64,000 bases of DNA from CBDBZX01 sp965213645 (GTDB lineage: Bacteria; Deinococcota; Deinococci; Deinococcales; Trueperaceae), in assembly GCA_965213645.1 (NCBI GenBank), contig CBDBZX010000002.1:248001-312000 (forward strand), read 5' to 3'. The position numbers and the translations under genes are program-made. Shown here piece after piece: positions 52,373 to 60,713 of this stretch. How positions within the stretch are numbered: the stretch's first letter is position 1; each line of letters starts with the position of its first letter. A model generated the notes under the pieces. It was not told the DNA's origin, searched no databases, and worked only from the letters and a program-made list of their open reading frames with translations.

Positions 52373-52569
52373 CCGCGCTTGCGCTGAACTTTGTGATCGT
52401 AGTCTTCGTCGTAATCAATCGTTCCAAAGAGGTCTACGACTTGAAGCTGCTTGCGCCGCATGACGTACTCCTGCAACGCTTCCTCGACTACCGCCCGCTT
52501 CGTTCGGTGTTCGCCTAGTTCGAGCGCTTCTTGGATGAGGTGTTCATCAATTTGGAGGTTGGTTGCCAT
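52369..52569 (-). CDS. vapB: Type II antitoxin VapB (module 3)
   Basis: 66 residues from ATG 52569, which is 6 nt after a -10-like AACAAT; the ATG/ATA frame further up (52599) lies within the operator and is unlikely. VapB-like: NLQIDEHLIQEALELGEHRTKRAVVEEALQEYVMRR, then a YDEDYD acidic tail. A TTGCAC-N8-GTGCAA palindrome (52580-52599) lies between -35 and -10. Overlaps the downstream toxin gene by 4 bases. Confidence 0.88.
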   Translation of the reverse strand: MATNLQIDEHLIQEALELGEHRTKRAVVEEALQEYVMRRKQLQVVDLFGTIDYDEDYDHKVQRKRG

Positions 52570-52579
52570 GTGCGTATTG

Positions 52580-52599
52580 TTGCACAAGAGAACGTGCAA
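52580..52599 (-). promoter_or_regulatory. Operator palindrome of the third TA module
   Basis: TTGCAC (52580-52585) and GTGCAA (52594-52599) form a perfect inverted repeat with an 8-bp spacer. On the minus strand it lies between -35 TTGTTT and -10 AACAAT, as expected for autorepression. Confidence 0.65.
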
Positions 52600-52639
52600 A
52601 ACAAGATGGCGGAATCACGCAAAACGCAGTAGCTGTATA

Positions 52640-52960
52640 TCAGGGTATCTGTACGAAGCTCACTTGCTCATCAGCCGCTTTATCAATGGCCGATGCAATC
52701 AAGTCTGTCACCTTTCTAATTCGCGGCCAACTTGTTGTACTCAGCACGACCACTGCGAGCTTCTTGGTGCTCAAATTTTGTTGATACCGTAAGTTCTGAT
52801 CTGTGGTTATAAAGACCTTGAAACCATCTGCCTCGGCTGCATCCAGCAACTCGCTGTCTCGGAGCGTAGCCCAACCTTTCTCATACGCAGTAGAGACTTC
52901 ATGGTTTTTAAGGAACGTCCTTAGTGGCGCAGGTGTGCCTTGATCAAAGAGGATGCGCAT
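52640..52960 (-). CDS. DUF5615 PIN-like toxin candidate (module 4)
   Basis: 106 residues. Starts MRILFDQGTPAPLRTFLKNHEVSTA, with SELLDAAEADGFKVFITTDQNLRYQQN in the middle; this matches the DUF5615 PIN-like family, in which Asp near the start and the TTDQN block form the likely active site. It follows a DUF433 gene by one base, a recognised toxin-antitoxin pairing. Activity has not been shown for this member. Confidence 0.85.
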   Translation of the reverse strand: MRILFDQGTPAPLRTFLKNHEVSTAYEKGWATLRDSELLDAAEADGFKVFITTDQNLRYQQNLSTKKLAVVVLSTTSWPRIRKVTDLIASAIDKAADEQVSFVQIP

Positions 52961-53179
52961 TTACGCAGCTGCCGCACTCCGAGCTACGTGTTCAAGGACC
53001 TCTCGGACTTGCTCCGCGCTTACGCCAGGAAACCACGCCACAAACTCCTCAGCGTTGCTACCGTCTTCTAAGTTCTCGAAAAGAGCAGCTACAGGAATGC
53101 GCGTGCCGCGAAAAACCCAAGCGCCACTCACGCGCTCTGGGTCGCGCTCAACGGCTGAGCAGGTGGACCAATCCATCAT
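52961..53179 (-). CDS. DUF433 antitoxin candidate (module 4)
   Basis: 72 residues with DUF433 features: ERDPERVSGAWVFRGTRIPVAALFENLEDG and WFPGVSAEQVREVLEHVARS, a helix-turn-helix-like fold. ATG 53179 has TAAGAT exactly 6 nt upstream and no Shine-Dalgarno. Ends directly before the DUF5615 gene. Confidence 0.85.
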   Translation of the reverse strand: MMDWSTCSAVERDPERVSGAWVFRGTRIPVAALFENLEDGSNAEEFVAWFPGVSAEQVREVLEHVARSAAAA

Positions 53180-53303
53180 AGGTTTATCTTAGCACTACGG
53201 TTATTTGATGGTTGCTCGAGAGAAGAAGCGCGGATAGTAGGAGGAGGCTCGAGGCTATACCACCACGCTCGCAAGATGTTCCTTAAATAGTTTGATCTTC
53301 CGC

Positions 53304-54374
53304 TTAATCTATTTCGTACGAAATAAGCGCATCAAGCATGTTACGTAGCTCATCGGAGATTCGATAGTCCAGAAAAGCGGTTTTTGTCTCTCCCTTTGCA
53401 AAGCCGAAGCCATGACCGAACGAAGCTTCAATGCTCTTATCGCTAAAACGAAAGGAAATGCCCGGCTGCTCTGGACGTAAACCGTGTCGCCTTGATCTTG
53501 ACACGATGAAGGTAGCCATTGATTGCCCAGCCCTTAGCTGATGGTCATAACCGGCTGCTCTCAATTCAGATATAAAGTCGAGCGCTTTCGTTGCCCAAGC
53601 TGTTCTCTCAGAAAATCTCTGAAAAGAGGTCTCAATTTTATCCCAACTCACAACGAACTCTCCTTCGATACCTTTCCCTTCTTCGTAAAATTTCGCCAGT
53701 TTTGTCACCTCAAACCAAAAAAACTCGTCCGCCATTTCAGAAGGTTGTGCTTGGTCATAAAGCCACCGCTTAGCGGCTAAGCCTAACTCCATACCGTCAT
53801 CGACTTGGGTTTTGAGTAAATTACAACCGTCCCAATCGAAATGACAGTCTGGAATTTCATTCTTTGCCCAGAAGCTAAAATGAACAGAGCGAGAATCCGT
53901 ATCGAACCTTAAATAGTGTATGTCACTATTCGCCCATTGGACTAGTCCATGCTTTGCGTGCTCATCTAGTTCAGGAGCAACCTTTAACATAGTTGCTTCT
54001 AACGCAAAAAACTTTCGCTTATTTTTATCAACGAAATCAAACTTTTCGTAAAGCTCGCTGACTGTCGCATCAGTCAACCAAGAAGCAACCGCATTGACGG
54101 TATCAGCTATTGAAGCTGCTCGACCTGCCGCAAACCTATTTGAAGAACGTTCGAAGTAGATTAGATATTCTGGAACTTCTTGAAGAGGTAATTCGAAGCA
54201 GTGAACTTTACAAAAGTTATTTTCCTTTCGAGCAGTGCAGTTCCAGTGTACGCCTCCGCCTTCAATGGCTAACTCAATATCTTTCCTGCTTCGAAACTTT
54301 GCGAGAAGTTCGCCATGTAGTTCACGAGCATAACTCTCTATTCGCTGCATGTTTTTGTTTGGTCTCTTCACCAT
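53304..54374 (-). CDS. Unrecognised 356-residue protein beside the TA island
   Basis: 356 residues, cytosolic by sequence (no signal or membrane segment). Aromatic-rich segments alternate with acidic stretches: VHWNCTARKENNFCKVHCFELP near the start, SDIHYLRFDTDSRSVHFSFWAKNEIPD in the middle and ISFRFSDKSIEASFGHGFGFAKGETKTAFLDYRIS at the end. The last segment looks like a repeated strand motif of the middle one. The gene is visibly richer in A+T than its flanks, which suggests recent acquisition. Start may be 54374 or ATG 54350. No family assigned. Confidence 0.6.
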   Translation of the reverse strand: MVKRPNKNMQRIESYARELHGELLAKFRSRKDIELAIEGGGVHWNCTARKENNFCKVHCFELPLQEVPEYLIYFERSSNRFAAGRAASIADTVNAVASWLTDATVSELYEKFDFVDKNKRKFFALEATMLKVAPELDEHAKHGLVQWANSDIHYLRFDTDSRSVHFSFWAKNEIPDCHFDWDGCNLLKTQVDDGMELGLAAKRWLYDQAQPSEMADEFFWFEVTKLAKFYEEGKGIEGEFVVSWDKIETSFQRFSERTAWATKALDFISELRAAGYDHQLRAGQSMATFIVSRSRRHGLRPEQPGISFRFSDKSIEASFGHGFGFAKGETKTAFLDYRISDELRNMLDALISYEID

Positions 54375-54408
54375 GTAGATTGAGTATTCACAAGATACGG
54401 TTTATATT

Positions 54409-55314
54409 TCACCCCCGCACCACTTCCCCATCCCCATACTCCACCAGCGTCAACCCCGCCCGCTTCGAAGAGGTCAGCCGCCCCGTATAGGGCGCACTAA
54501 ACGAACCAGACGTGGGCGCAACGTCGCGGTAGTCACGTCCGACGGCGACGGTGATGTAACTGAGATTGGGGCGGCGGCGATTCGTGGGGTCGAAGGCGTA
54601 AGCTCGCAACTGTTCACCCTCAGGAATCAACACCTCCACCCAAGCGTGTGAGCCGCCCTCGCCGAGCATGTGCCCGGAGACGTAGCGAGCCGCCACGCCC
54701 GCCTCGCGGCAGAGGGCAATCATGATGTGGGCGTAGTCTTGGCACAAGCCTTTACCGATGGTGAGCGCTTCGGCGGCGGCGGTGCTGGTGTCGGTCGCGC
54801 CGAAGCCGTAGCGCATGGCTTTACTGACCCAATTGCTGGCGGCTTCGGCGAAGGCGAGGTCGTTTTGAGCGGTGACCTCGAGGGCGTGCGCGATGGCCGA
54901 GAGGTGCTCGTCGGCAAAGGTCAAACGGGTGGGGGAGAGGAAGTGGTCGGCGGTGTCTTTGGAGACGTAGACGGGTACGTCCTCGGCGCAGCGCGTGACG
55001 GTGCTGCTCATCTCGAAGGTGAGAGGGGACTCTAACGCGGCGGCGTTCACCGTCAAAATCTCGTTGTCGAAGAGGTCCGTTTTGCGTTTGACCTTGAGGT
55101 CGGGCGACACGTCAAAGCGAAAGTCGCACCGCTGCTGGTCGCCGTACGTTAAGCGCGGCGCGATGATGAGGCGGTGCGTGAGGTCGCGAATCGGACCGGG
55201 ATAGGTGTAGTGAAAGTGCTGGACGAGCGTGTGCTGGACTTGCTTAACGTCGGGCCAGCGCACCTGAGTCCGGTCGATGAAGGGGTTCAGGGTTGAAGTC
55301 AACAGGGTCTCCAA
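54409..55314 (-). CDS. Transglutaminase-like cysteine protease-fold protein 1
   Basis: About 300 residues; cytosolic. N-terminal beta domain (VQHFHYTYPGPIRDLTHRLIIAPR) and transglutaminase core with Cys in GKGLCQDYAHIMIALC, His in GGSHAWVEVLIPE and Asp in AFDPTN, a complete triad. The start is unclear: TTG 55314 or GTG 55263, neither with a strong ribosome-binding site. Last gene of the ATP-grasp/alpha-E operon. Members are proposed to cleave or join peptide bonds made by the partner ATP-grasp enzyme. Confidence 0.88.
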   Translation of the reverse strand: METLLTSTLNPFIDRTQVRWPDVKQVQHTLVQHFHYTYPGPIRDLTHRLIIAPRLTYGDQQRCDFRFDVSPDLKVKRKTDLFDNEILTVNAAALESPLTFEMSSTVTRCAEDVPVYVSKDTADHFLSPTRLTFADEHLSAIAHALEVTAQNDLAFAEAASNWVSKAMRYGFGATDTSTAAAEALTIGKGLCQDYAHIMIALCREAGVAARYVSGHMLGEGGSHAWVEVLIPEGEQLRAYAFDPTNRRRPNLSYITVAVGRDYRDVAPTSGSFSAPYTGRLTSSKRAGLTLVEYGDGEVVRG

Positions 55315-55391
55315 GAGAGGTTTGCGTTACCTCTCCATGTAGTGTTTGTCATCTAAATGTCCGAAGCTAGGAAATATCTAACTCGAGACAA

Positions 55392-56237
55392 CTAACTTGC
55401 CGCAACTTCAGAAAGCTCAGGCAGCTTAAAGTTTTCGCTCACCTCATCGGCCCAAACTTTCATCGTGGTCAGTTTGAGGTTGCCGTAAGAGGTCGAGAAG
55501 GCGGTGTCTACCGCGTCGCGTCCGTAAGCGATCAAGACGCGGCCTGTGCGCGGGATGTTGTGCCGCGCGTCGAAGGTGCGCCAGTCGCCATCGATGTAGG
55601 CTTCGAACCAAGCGTGAAAGTCCATCGGGTTGGGGTCGGGCGGTACGTTGATGTCGGGCAAGAAGCCCGAGACGTAGCGAGCGGGGATGTTGAGCGAGCG
55701 GCAGAAGACGATGCCTAAGTGGGCGAAGTCGCGGCAGACGCCAACGCGCTCCCTGTAGGCTTCGTAGCTCGAGGTCGTCGGCGTGCTCCCGGCTGTGTAG
55801 GTGACGTTTTCGTGGAGCCAGTCGCAGACCGCTTGCACCTGCGCCCAGCCGCCCTGAACATGGCCGAACATGTCCCAGGCGTCGCCTATGAAGTGCTCGA
55901 TCTGGCAGTAGCGGCTCGGCAGCGTGTAGACCATGACCTCGTCGGGCAATTCTGTGACGGGGACTTTCGGTAAGTCCGGTAGGACGGGGTCGGGCGTCGG
56001 TGGGACTTCGGCGACGGCGTCTTGGTACAGCGTGAGCTTGCCGCCCGGCGCGTCCACGCGCCACACTTCGTTGCCGAAGCCGTCGGTGTAGTTGCGCGTG
56101 ATGTCTTGGGGCTCGATGCGGTACTGCGACGAGACAAGCTCGTGGTAGCGGCTCTTGTCGCGTGGTTGCACGGTTGCCATCATATGTGCGCCTTGGGGTG
56201 ATTCGTAGACGAGTTTGCAGCCGACTCTTACGCGCAT
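55392..56237 (-). CDS. Transglutaminase-like cysteine protease-fold protein 2
   Basis: 281 residues. N-terminal domain MRVRVGCKLVYESPQGAHMM then the core with Cys in RVGVCRDFAHLGIVFC, His in NPMDFHAWFEAYI and Asp in TFDARHNIPR. A GGGGGG tract just upstream can act as ribosome-binding site for ATG 56237. It lies 77 bases before the first transglutaminase gene and 53 bases after the alpha-E gene, so it belongs to one operon. The two paralogues are too diverged to be a recent duplication. Confidence 0.9.
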   Translation of the reverse strand: MRVRVGCKLVYESPQGAHMMATVQPRDKSRYHELVSSQYRIEPQDITRNYTDGFGNEVWRVDAPGGKLTLYQDAVAEVPPTPDPVLPDLPKVPVTELPDEVMVYTLPSRYCQIEHFIGDAWDMFGHVQGGWAQVQAVCDWLHENVTYTAGSTPTTSSYEAYRERVGVCRDFAHLGIVFCRSLNIPARYVSGFLPDINVPPDPNPMDFHAWFEAYIDGDWRTFDARHNIPRTGRVLIAYGRDAVDTAFSTSYGNLKLTTMKVWADEVSENFKLPELSEVAAS

Positions 56238-56290
56238 GGGACCCCCCAGGTTTCGTTTGCGTTGCGGTTATCTACTGGCTGATGGGTCAT

Positions 56291-57433
56291 TTAGACGTCC
56301 CCCCTCGAGAATAGTTGCTCTTGGCTCTGGTCTTGTTCACTCTGAGATTGACCTTGAGATCGGCTTTGAGATTGACTCTGGCTTTGGCTGCCGCCCCCAC
56401 TTTGAGACTGGCTCTGGCTTTGGTTCTGATCGCTTTGGCCCTGTCTACTTTGAGATTGGCTCTGTTGCTGGGCGCTGCTTTGGTCGAAGTAGGCGCGTGA
56501 GACTGCTTCGGAAAGGTCGGCGAGACCTCTTAGCAAGGACTCTAAACTTGGGTCCTCGGCTTCGGTGACGTGCTCGGCGCTGGGCATGTACTCGAGCTGC
56601 GCCGCCAACCACCCTGCCTGACGGCTCGGCTCGGCGGACACGTCCGGGTTACGTGCCTCAATCTCTTTAAGGATGTCGTAAACGACGCCCGCACTGAAGC
56701 GCACGCTACGCGGGAAGAAGGGGTCGAGCAGCAAAAACTCGGCGATATATTTAGGGTCTAACGCGCTGTGGTAGCGCTTGCGAAAGGCTTCAAAGGCGCT
56801 AATCGACTTCAAGAGCGCCATACCACGGTGCGTTTCGACGCCCCGCGCCACGACCTCTTGCCCCTTGAACTGCCGGTAGCGCACCATGAGGATGCGTAAG
56901 ACGTTGTCGGTGCGCTCCAAGTACTGCCCCGCTTTGAGAAAGTACCAGCCCAAGTCGCGGGGCAAGGTCGCGTCCGCTGTGCCGAAGAAGAGGTAGCTCG
57001 ACTCTCTGGCGGTGGCGCAGTAGTCGTGCAGCGTCTCCTGGGCGATGTCTTCACGCTTGCCGTCACAAAGCTCTAAGTAGGCGCGGTTCAAGGTTTCCCA
57101 CATCTCGGTGGAGATGCGGTCCCTTAGGGTGCGGGCGTTTTCGCGGGCGTGGGTGAGGCTCATGCGGATGCTGCTCGGGTTCTCGCTACTGACCGCCAGC
57201 CACTCCGGGACGGTGCTTCTGTCCGCCCTGTCGAAGTGCTCCCGGAACCGCACCTCGTCGTCCAAAATGTGCAAGAGCGGAGCCCACTGCTCGGTGACGA
57301 TGCCCTTTGTGCCCGGTTGAAGCGGCACCTCCACGATGGCGTGATAATTCACGTCTAAGAGCCGCGCTGTGTTCTCAGCCCGCTCGACGTAGCGGCCCAT
57401 CCAGTAGAGGTTCTCAGCGATGCGGCTCAGCAT
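56291..57433 (-). CDS. Alpha-E domain protein with Gln/Ser-rich tail
   Basis: 380 residues. The all-helical alpha-E domain (about 1-310) begins MLSRIAENLYWMGRYVERAENTARLLDV, the family signature, with REHFDRADRST and LERTDNVLRILMVRYRQFKG. From about residue 320 the chain becomes a low-complexity run of SQSQ, QSQS, RQGQ and DQNQ units about 50 residues long, which is absent from typical family members. Alpha-E proteins always neighbour a circularly permuted ATP-grasp gene, as here. Their catalytic role is not known. Confidence 0.9.
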   Translation of the reverse strand: MLSRIAENLYWMGRYVERAENTARLLDVNYHAIVEVPLQPGTKGIVTEQWAPLLHILDDEVRFREHFDRADRSTVPEWLAVSSENPSSIRMSLTHARENARTLRDRISTEMWETLNRAYLELCDGKREDIAQETLHDYCATARESSYLFFGTADATLPRDLGWYFLKAGQYLERTDNVLRILMVRYRQFKGQEVVARGVETHRGMALLKSISAFEAFRKRYHSALDPKYIAEFLLLDPFFPRSVRFSAGVVYDILKEIEARNPDVSAEPSRQAGWLAAQLEYMPSAEHVTEAEDPSLESLLRGLADLSEAVSRAYFDQSSAQQQSQSQSRQGQSDQNQSQSQSQSGGGSQSQSQSQSRSQGQSQSEQDQSQEQLFSRGDV

Positions 57434-57539
57434 GAGATTAGCCTTTGTTTGTCGTCGTAGTTCAAAAACTCACCCTCAGATGCTGACTGCGTTCCAGCAA
57501 GGGGTTGCGACCCCTTGTTCATATCCGGTGCAACCTCAC

Positions 57540-59000
57540 TCACGCTGTCTCACTCTCGTCCGCCAAGACCCACGTATCCTTCGAGCCACCGCCCTGTGAC
57601 GAGTTGACGACCAGCGAGCCGCGTTTTAGCGCAACGCGCGTAAGTCCTCCCGGCACCACCGTAATCTCTTCACCTACCAAAATGTACGGGCGCAAGTCCA
57701 CGTGGCAAGGCTCAAAAGCGTGGTTGTCCGCGTAGTAGGTTGGGTGGCGCGAGAGCTTCATGACGGGCTGCGCGATGTAGTTACTCGGTGTTTCGCGCAC
57801 GCGCCGCACGAACTCGTGGCACGCTTCCTCGCTCGCCTCGGGTCCGATGAGCATCCCGTAGCCGCCCGCGCCGCCGACCTCTTTGATGACGAGTTCGTCC
57901 GCGTTGTTGCAGATGTACTCGAGCATCTCCGGGTCGCTCCCCAAATAGGTCTGCACATTCGGCAAAATCGGCGCTTCATTGAGATAGTAGTCAATGATTC
58001 TCGGTACGTAAGCGTACATCGCCTTATCGTCGGCGATGCCCGTACCGATGGCGTTAGCGAGCGCGACGCGCCCCGCGCGGTAAACGTCTACGAGACCCGG
58101 TACACCCAACATCGACTCTTGGCGGAACGCTGCAGGGTCTAAAAAGTCGTCGTCGATGCGGCGGTAGATGACGTCCACCTGCTCCTTGCCGCGCGTCGTG
58201 CGCATCCAGACGCGCCCGTCCTCGACGAAGAGGTCGCGCCCTTCAACGAGTTCGACGCCCATCTGCTGCGCCAAGAAAGCGTGCTCGTAGTAGGCGCTGT
58301 TGTATTGCCCTGGCGTCAAGATGACAATGGTCGGCACGGCGACGTCTCGCGGCGAGAGGCTCCGCAAGCACTCGAACAAGGCCGAGGTGTAGTGCGAAAT
58401 CGGGCGCACGCCGCGCCCCGCCATCAGTTTAGGAAAGGAACGCGCCATCACCGTGCGGTTCATCAGCATGTACGAGACGCCGCTTGGGTTGCGCAAATTA
58501 TCCTCTAAGACGCGGTAGGTGCCATCAAAGTCGCGGATGAGGTCGCAGCCGACGATGTGCGTGTAGGCGCGGTGCGGCACGTCGATGCCGCGTGCTTGAG
58601 CGCGAAAGTGGTCGTTGCCGAGCACCAGATGGCGTGGGATGACCTCATCTCTAAGAATTTCTTGGTTGTGATAGATGTCATCCAAAAAGAGGTTTAGAGC
58701 GCGGACACGCTGGATGAGACCTCTTTCTAAATGCGCCCACTCGTCCGCTGGGATGACACGCGGAAAGGGGTCGAAGGGAAAGGTACGCTCCGTGCCTGCC
58801 TCGTCGCCGTAAACTGTAAAGGTGATGCCTTGATTGCGCAAGGTGAGGTCGATGAGCGCTCGCCGCCGCCCGAACTCCTCTGCGCCGTAAGCGTCGAAAC
58901 CCGCAACGATGTTGCTGTAGTGGTCTCTTGGGTCGTGGCTGGTGCGAAAGGCTTCGTCGAAAAAGGTGCCGGGTTGGTACTTATCAAACATCGTTGCCAT
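57540..59000 (-). CDS. Circularly permuted type 2 ATP-grasp protein
   Basis: About 486 residues. Starts MATMFDKYQPGTFFDEAF; the frame extending to 59126 has no family match. Features include LFLDDIYHNQEILRDEVIP, FRAQARGIDVPHRAYTHIVGCDLIRDFDGTYRVLEDNLRNPSGVSYML, and NADELVIKEVGGAGGYGM, the permuted ATP-grasp blocks. The family is predicted to be an amidoligase that makes peptide bonds. First gene of the operon with alpha-E and two transglutaminase genes. A possible promoter is TTGCAC, 18-bp spacer, TATGTA. Confidence 0.92.
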   Translation of the reverse strand: MATMFDKYQPGTFFDEAFRTSHDPRDHYSNIVAGFDAYGAEEFGRRRALIDLTLRNQGITFTVYGDEAGTERTFPFDPFPRVIPADEWAHLERGLIQRVRALNLFLDDIYHNQEILRDEVIPRHLVLGNDHFRAQARGIDVPHRAYTHIVGCDLIRDFDGTYRVLEDNLRNPSGVSYMLMNRTVMARSFPKLMAGRGVRPISHYTSALFECLRSLSPRDVAVPTIVILTPGQYNSAYYEHAFLAQQMGVELVEGRDLFVEDGRVWMRTTRGKEQVDVIYRRIDDDFLDPAAFRQESMLGVPGLVDVYRAGRVALANAIGTGIADDKAMYAYVPRIIDYYLNEAPILPNVQTYLGSDPEMLEYICNNADELVIKEVGGAGGYGMLIGPEASEEACHEFVRRVRETPSNYIAQPVMKLSRHPTYYADNHAFEPCHVDLRPYILVGEEITVVPGGLTRVALKRGSLVVNSSQGGGSKDTWVLADESETA

Positions 59001-59468
59001 ATAGATAAATGTTACATAAATGAAATCGGGAAAGAGGTGCAAAAACCATGTGTAAAGAATATCACACTGCCAAGGACGTGAGGTAGGTTGGTAGGCTCTC
59101 AATACCTCTATGGACTCCCTTGACAAGAGGTTGGCAAAGTGTGCAGCCTATATTTAGCAGATGCATACTTTATCATCAACACCGATAAGGTTGCGTGCAA
59201 GGGAGCCTGCCGCGTTACTTTTCTTATAGTGCTGGGTCGATCTTTGGCTGATGATAGCTGGGGGCAACCGAGTCGCAGCGCAAAACGTTGTAGCATAGAG
59301 ATAGGTTGCCCTTCCGTGCATGATTGTGTGTGAGTGTGAACGCGCCGAGGGGCAGCGAAGCGAACAGCGAATACTAAACATTAAGACTAAGTAAAGGCAG
59401 CTGACGTCCACTCACAAGGCGGCTCATAGGGGGGTTGAGGGGACGGCAGCTACCTGATGAGGAGCACT
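59001..59468. other. Intergenic region between divergent genes
   Basis: About 470 bases. Short open frames here (for example 59139-59333) have no ribosome-binding site or family match and are not called. No tRNA, hairpin or MITE is evident. Confidence 0.45.
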
Positions 59469-59960
59469 ATGCAACATCCCAAAGGCGTGCTGATCGAGCA
59501 CTGCAAGCAGTCCGGGCTAGCCAAGCCCAAATTCGACACCAAAAATACGGGTCCCGAACACGACCCGACCTTCGTAAGCGACGTGCTCATCCAGGGCGAG
59601 GTCTACGGTAAGGGCGAAGGCGGCAACAAACGAGAAGCGGAGCGCAGAGCGAGCGAAGTGGCACTCTCCAAGTTGAGAAACGGTTCTGGTCCTGCGCGAG
59701 CTGTAGCGGCGCAAAATGGACATGCTACTGCGCCGCTATCTTCAGAAGCGCTCGCAAATTCTGTAGGAGATGACGCGCCCTTCGAAGGCCCGTGGCCTAT
59801 TTTCCCGGAGGTGTTGGCCTCGAGCCTAGCCGTTGCCAACAGCCGCGTAGACAGCGTTTTGCGGGGCGGCGAAGCGATTAGTGCGGTGCAGGATTTGGCG
59901 CTCAGCTTGTACAAGTCGAGCTTGAAAAACTTGGGTGAGGTTATCGAGGTTGAAGAGTAG
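59469..59960 (+). CDS. Stand-alone double-stranded-RNA-binding domain protein
   Basis: 163 residues. Residues 1-70 are a dsRNA-binding motif: HPKGVLIEHCKQSGLAKPKF, then DVLIQGEVYGKGEGGNKREAERRASEVAL, whose GxGxxKxxAE helix contacts the RNA duplex. The C-terminal half has an unassigned helical domain (GPWPIFPEVLASSLAVANSRV, AVQDLALSLYKSSLKNLGE). The dsRBM usually occurs fused to RNase III; here there is no nuclease domain. GAGGAG lies upstream of ATG 59469. Confidence 0.82.
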   Translation: MQHPKGVLIEHCKQSGLAKPKFDTKNTGPEHDPTFVSDVLIQGEVYGKGEGGNKREAERRASEVALSKLRNGSGPARAVAAQNGHATAPLSSEALANSVGDDAPFEGPWPIFPEVLASSLAVANSRVDSVLRGGEAISAVQDLALSLYKSSLKNLGEVIEVEE

Positions 59961-60027
59961 CGAGGTCGTAAGCAAGGGGTTGTAACCCCTTGTTGATGGG
60001 TGGAGCGCTTAGGCGTTACGAACCTCT

Positions 60028-60324
60028 CTAAGCGTTCTCTTTGGCCCACCGCTCAATCCGGGTGAGGTCATCCGTGGCCTTCTCCTCTTTCATCATCTCC
60101 AAAAGTTTGGGGCTCGCGTTCACCTCACCTGTTCCGACCCCTTCGATAATATCCACCATCTTGGCGCTAAAGGCGCGAAGGGGCACCTCCACACTGATGT
60201 CTTGCGTGTTTTCGGGTGTGGGCTTGTGAAGTAGGAGCAAGTCTTTTTCCAAAGCGTTGCTGCAGTCTGGATTGACCTCGACGAGCACGTCGCCGTAGTC
60301 GGTTTTAACGAGATAAGCGTTCAT
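60028..60324 (-). CDS. Small hypothetical protein
   Basis: 98 residues: MNAYLVKTDYGDVLVEVNPDCS, a central VEVPLRAFSAKMVDIIEGV and a charged helical end (LEMMKEEKATDDLTRIERWAKENA). The first strands resemble Trypco1-like small proteins, but the conserved end of that family is absent, so no family is assigned. Probably transcribed alone; no promoter or ribosome-binding site stands out. Confidence 0.6.
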   Translation of the reverse strand: MNAYLVKTDYGDVLVEVNPDCSNALEKDLLLLHKPTPENTQDISVEVPLRAFSAKMVDIIEGVGTGEVNASPKLLEMMKEEKATDDLTRIERWAKENA

Positions 60325-60592
60325 GTGTTAGCTTAGCACGCGCTTGGCGAAGCGTTCGCCAACAGATCAAGGGTGAATTGCGCGGCGCTTTGGCTGACAT
60401 CTATGAGGGGAAAATCACGTATAGTTAGCTCATAATGGTGAGAGGCATTTGAGGTGGGCTCGAGGCGCTAAGCAGAGTGTTCAAGTCGCCGGCGAGCTTC
60501 TATTCGACCTTAGTTCTAACCTTTACATTGCGTGATCCAAAAAAGGGTGCAGCCTCTACACTGCCCTATCTATCTTGTGAGAGGAACCTGTC
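60325..60592. other. Intergenic region before the antiporter
   Basis: About 270 bases with no gene. I see no convincing promoter, RNA or terminator. Confidence 0.4.
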
Positions 60593-60712
60593 ATGAACCA
60601 AGTGGCACGACTATCTCTGTTGATTCGGTCTATAGAACTATCTAAGCGCTTAGCGCACCGCGTGTTCAGTCAACCTACCTACTGCCGAACCAAGTCGCAA
60701 TTAAGGTACTGA
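60593..60712 (+). CDS. Possible 39-codon small ORF (leader peptide?)
   Basis: ATG 60593 is preceded by GAGAGGA with 7-nt spacing and encodes a 39-residue basic peptide, MNQVARLSLLIRSIELSKR and onward, ending CRTKSQLRY. Its TGA (60710-60712) is one base before the antiporter ATG (60714), an arrangement typical of translational coupling. No homologue is known to me. It could also be chance. Confidence 0.35.
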   Translation: MNQVARLSLLIRSIELSKRLAHRVFSQPTYCRTKSQLRY

Positions 60713-60713
60713 T

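Noticed and set aside
59139..59333. 64-codon frame in the gap before the dsRNA-binding protein
   Set aside because: No ribosome-binding site, no family features and overlapping frames on the other strand; not called.
60028..60324. Assignment of the 98-residue protein to the Trypco1 family
   Set aside because: The conserved C-terminal block of that family is missing.
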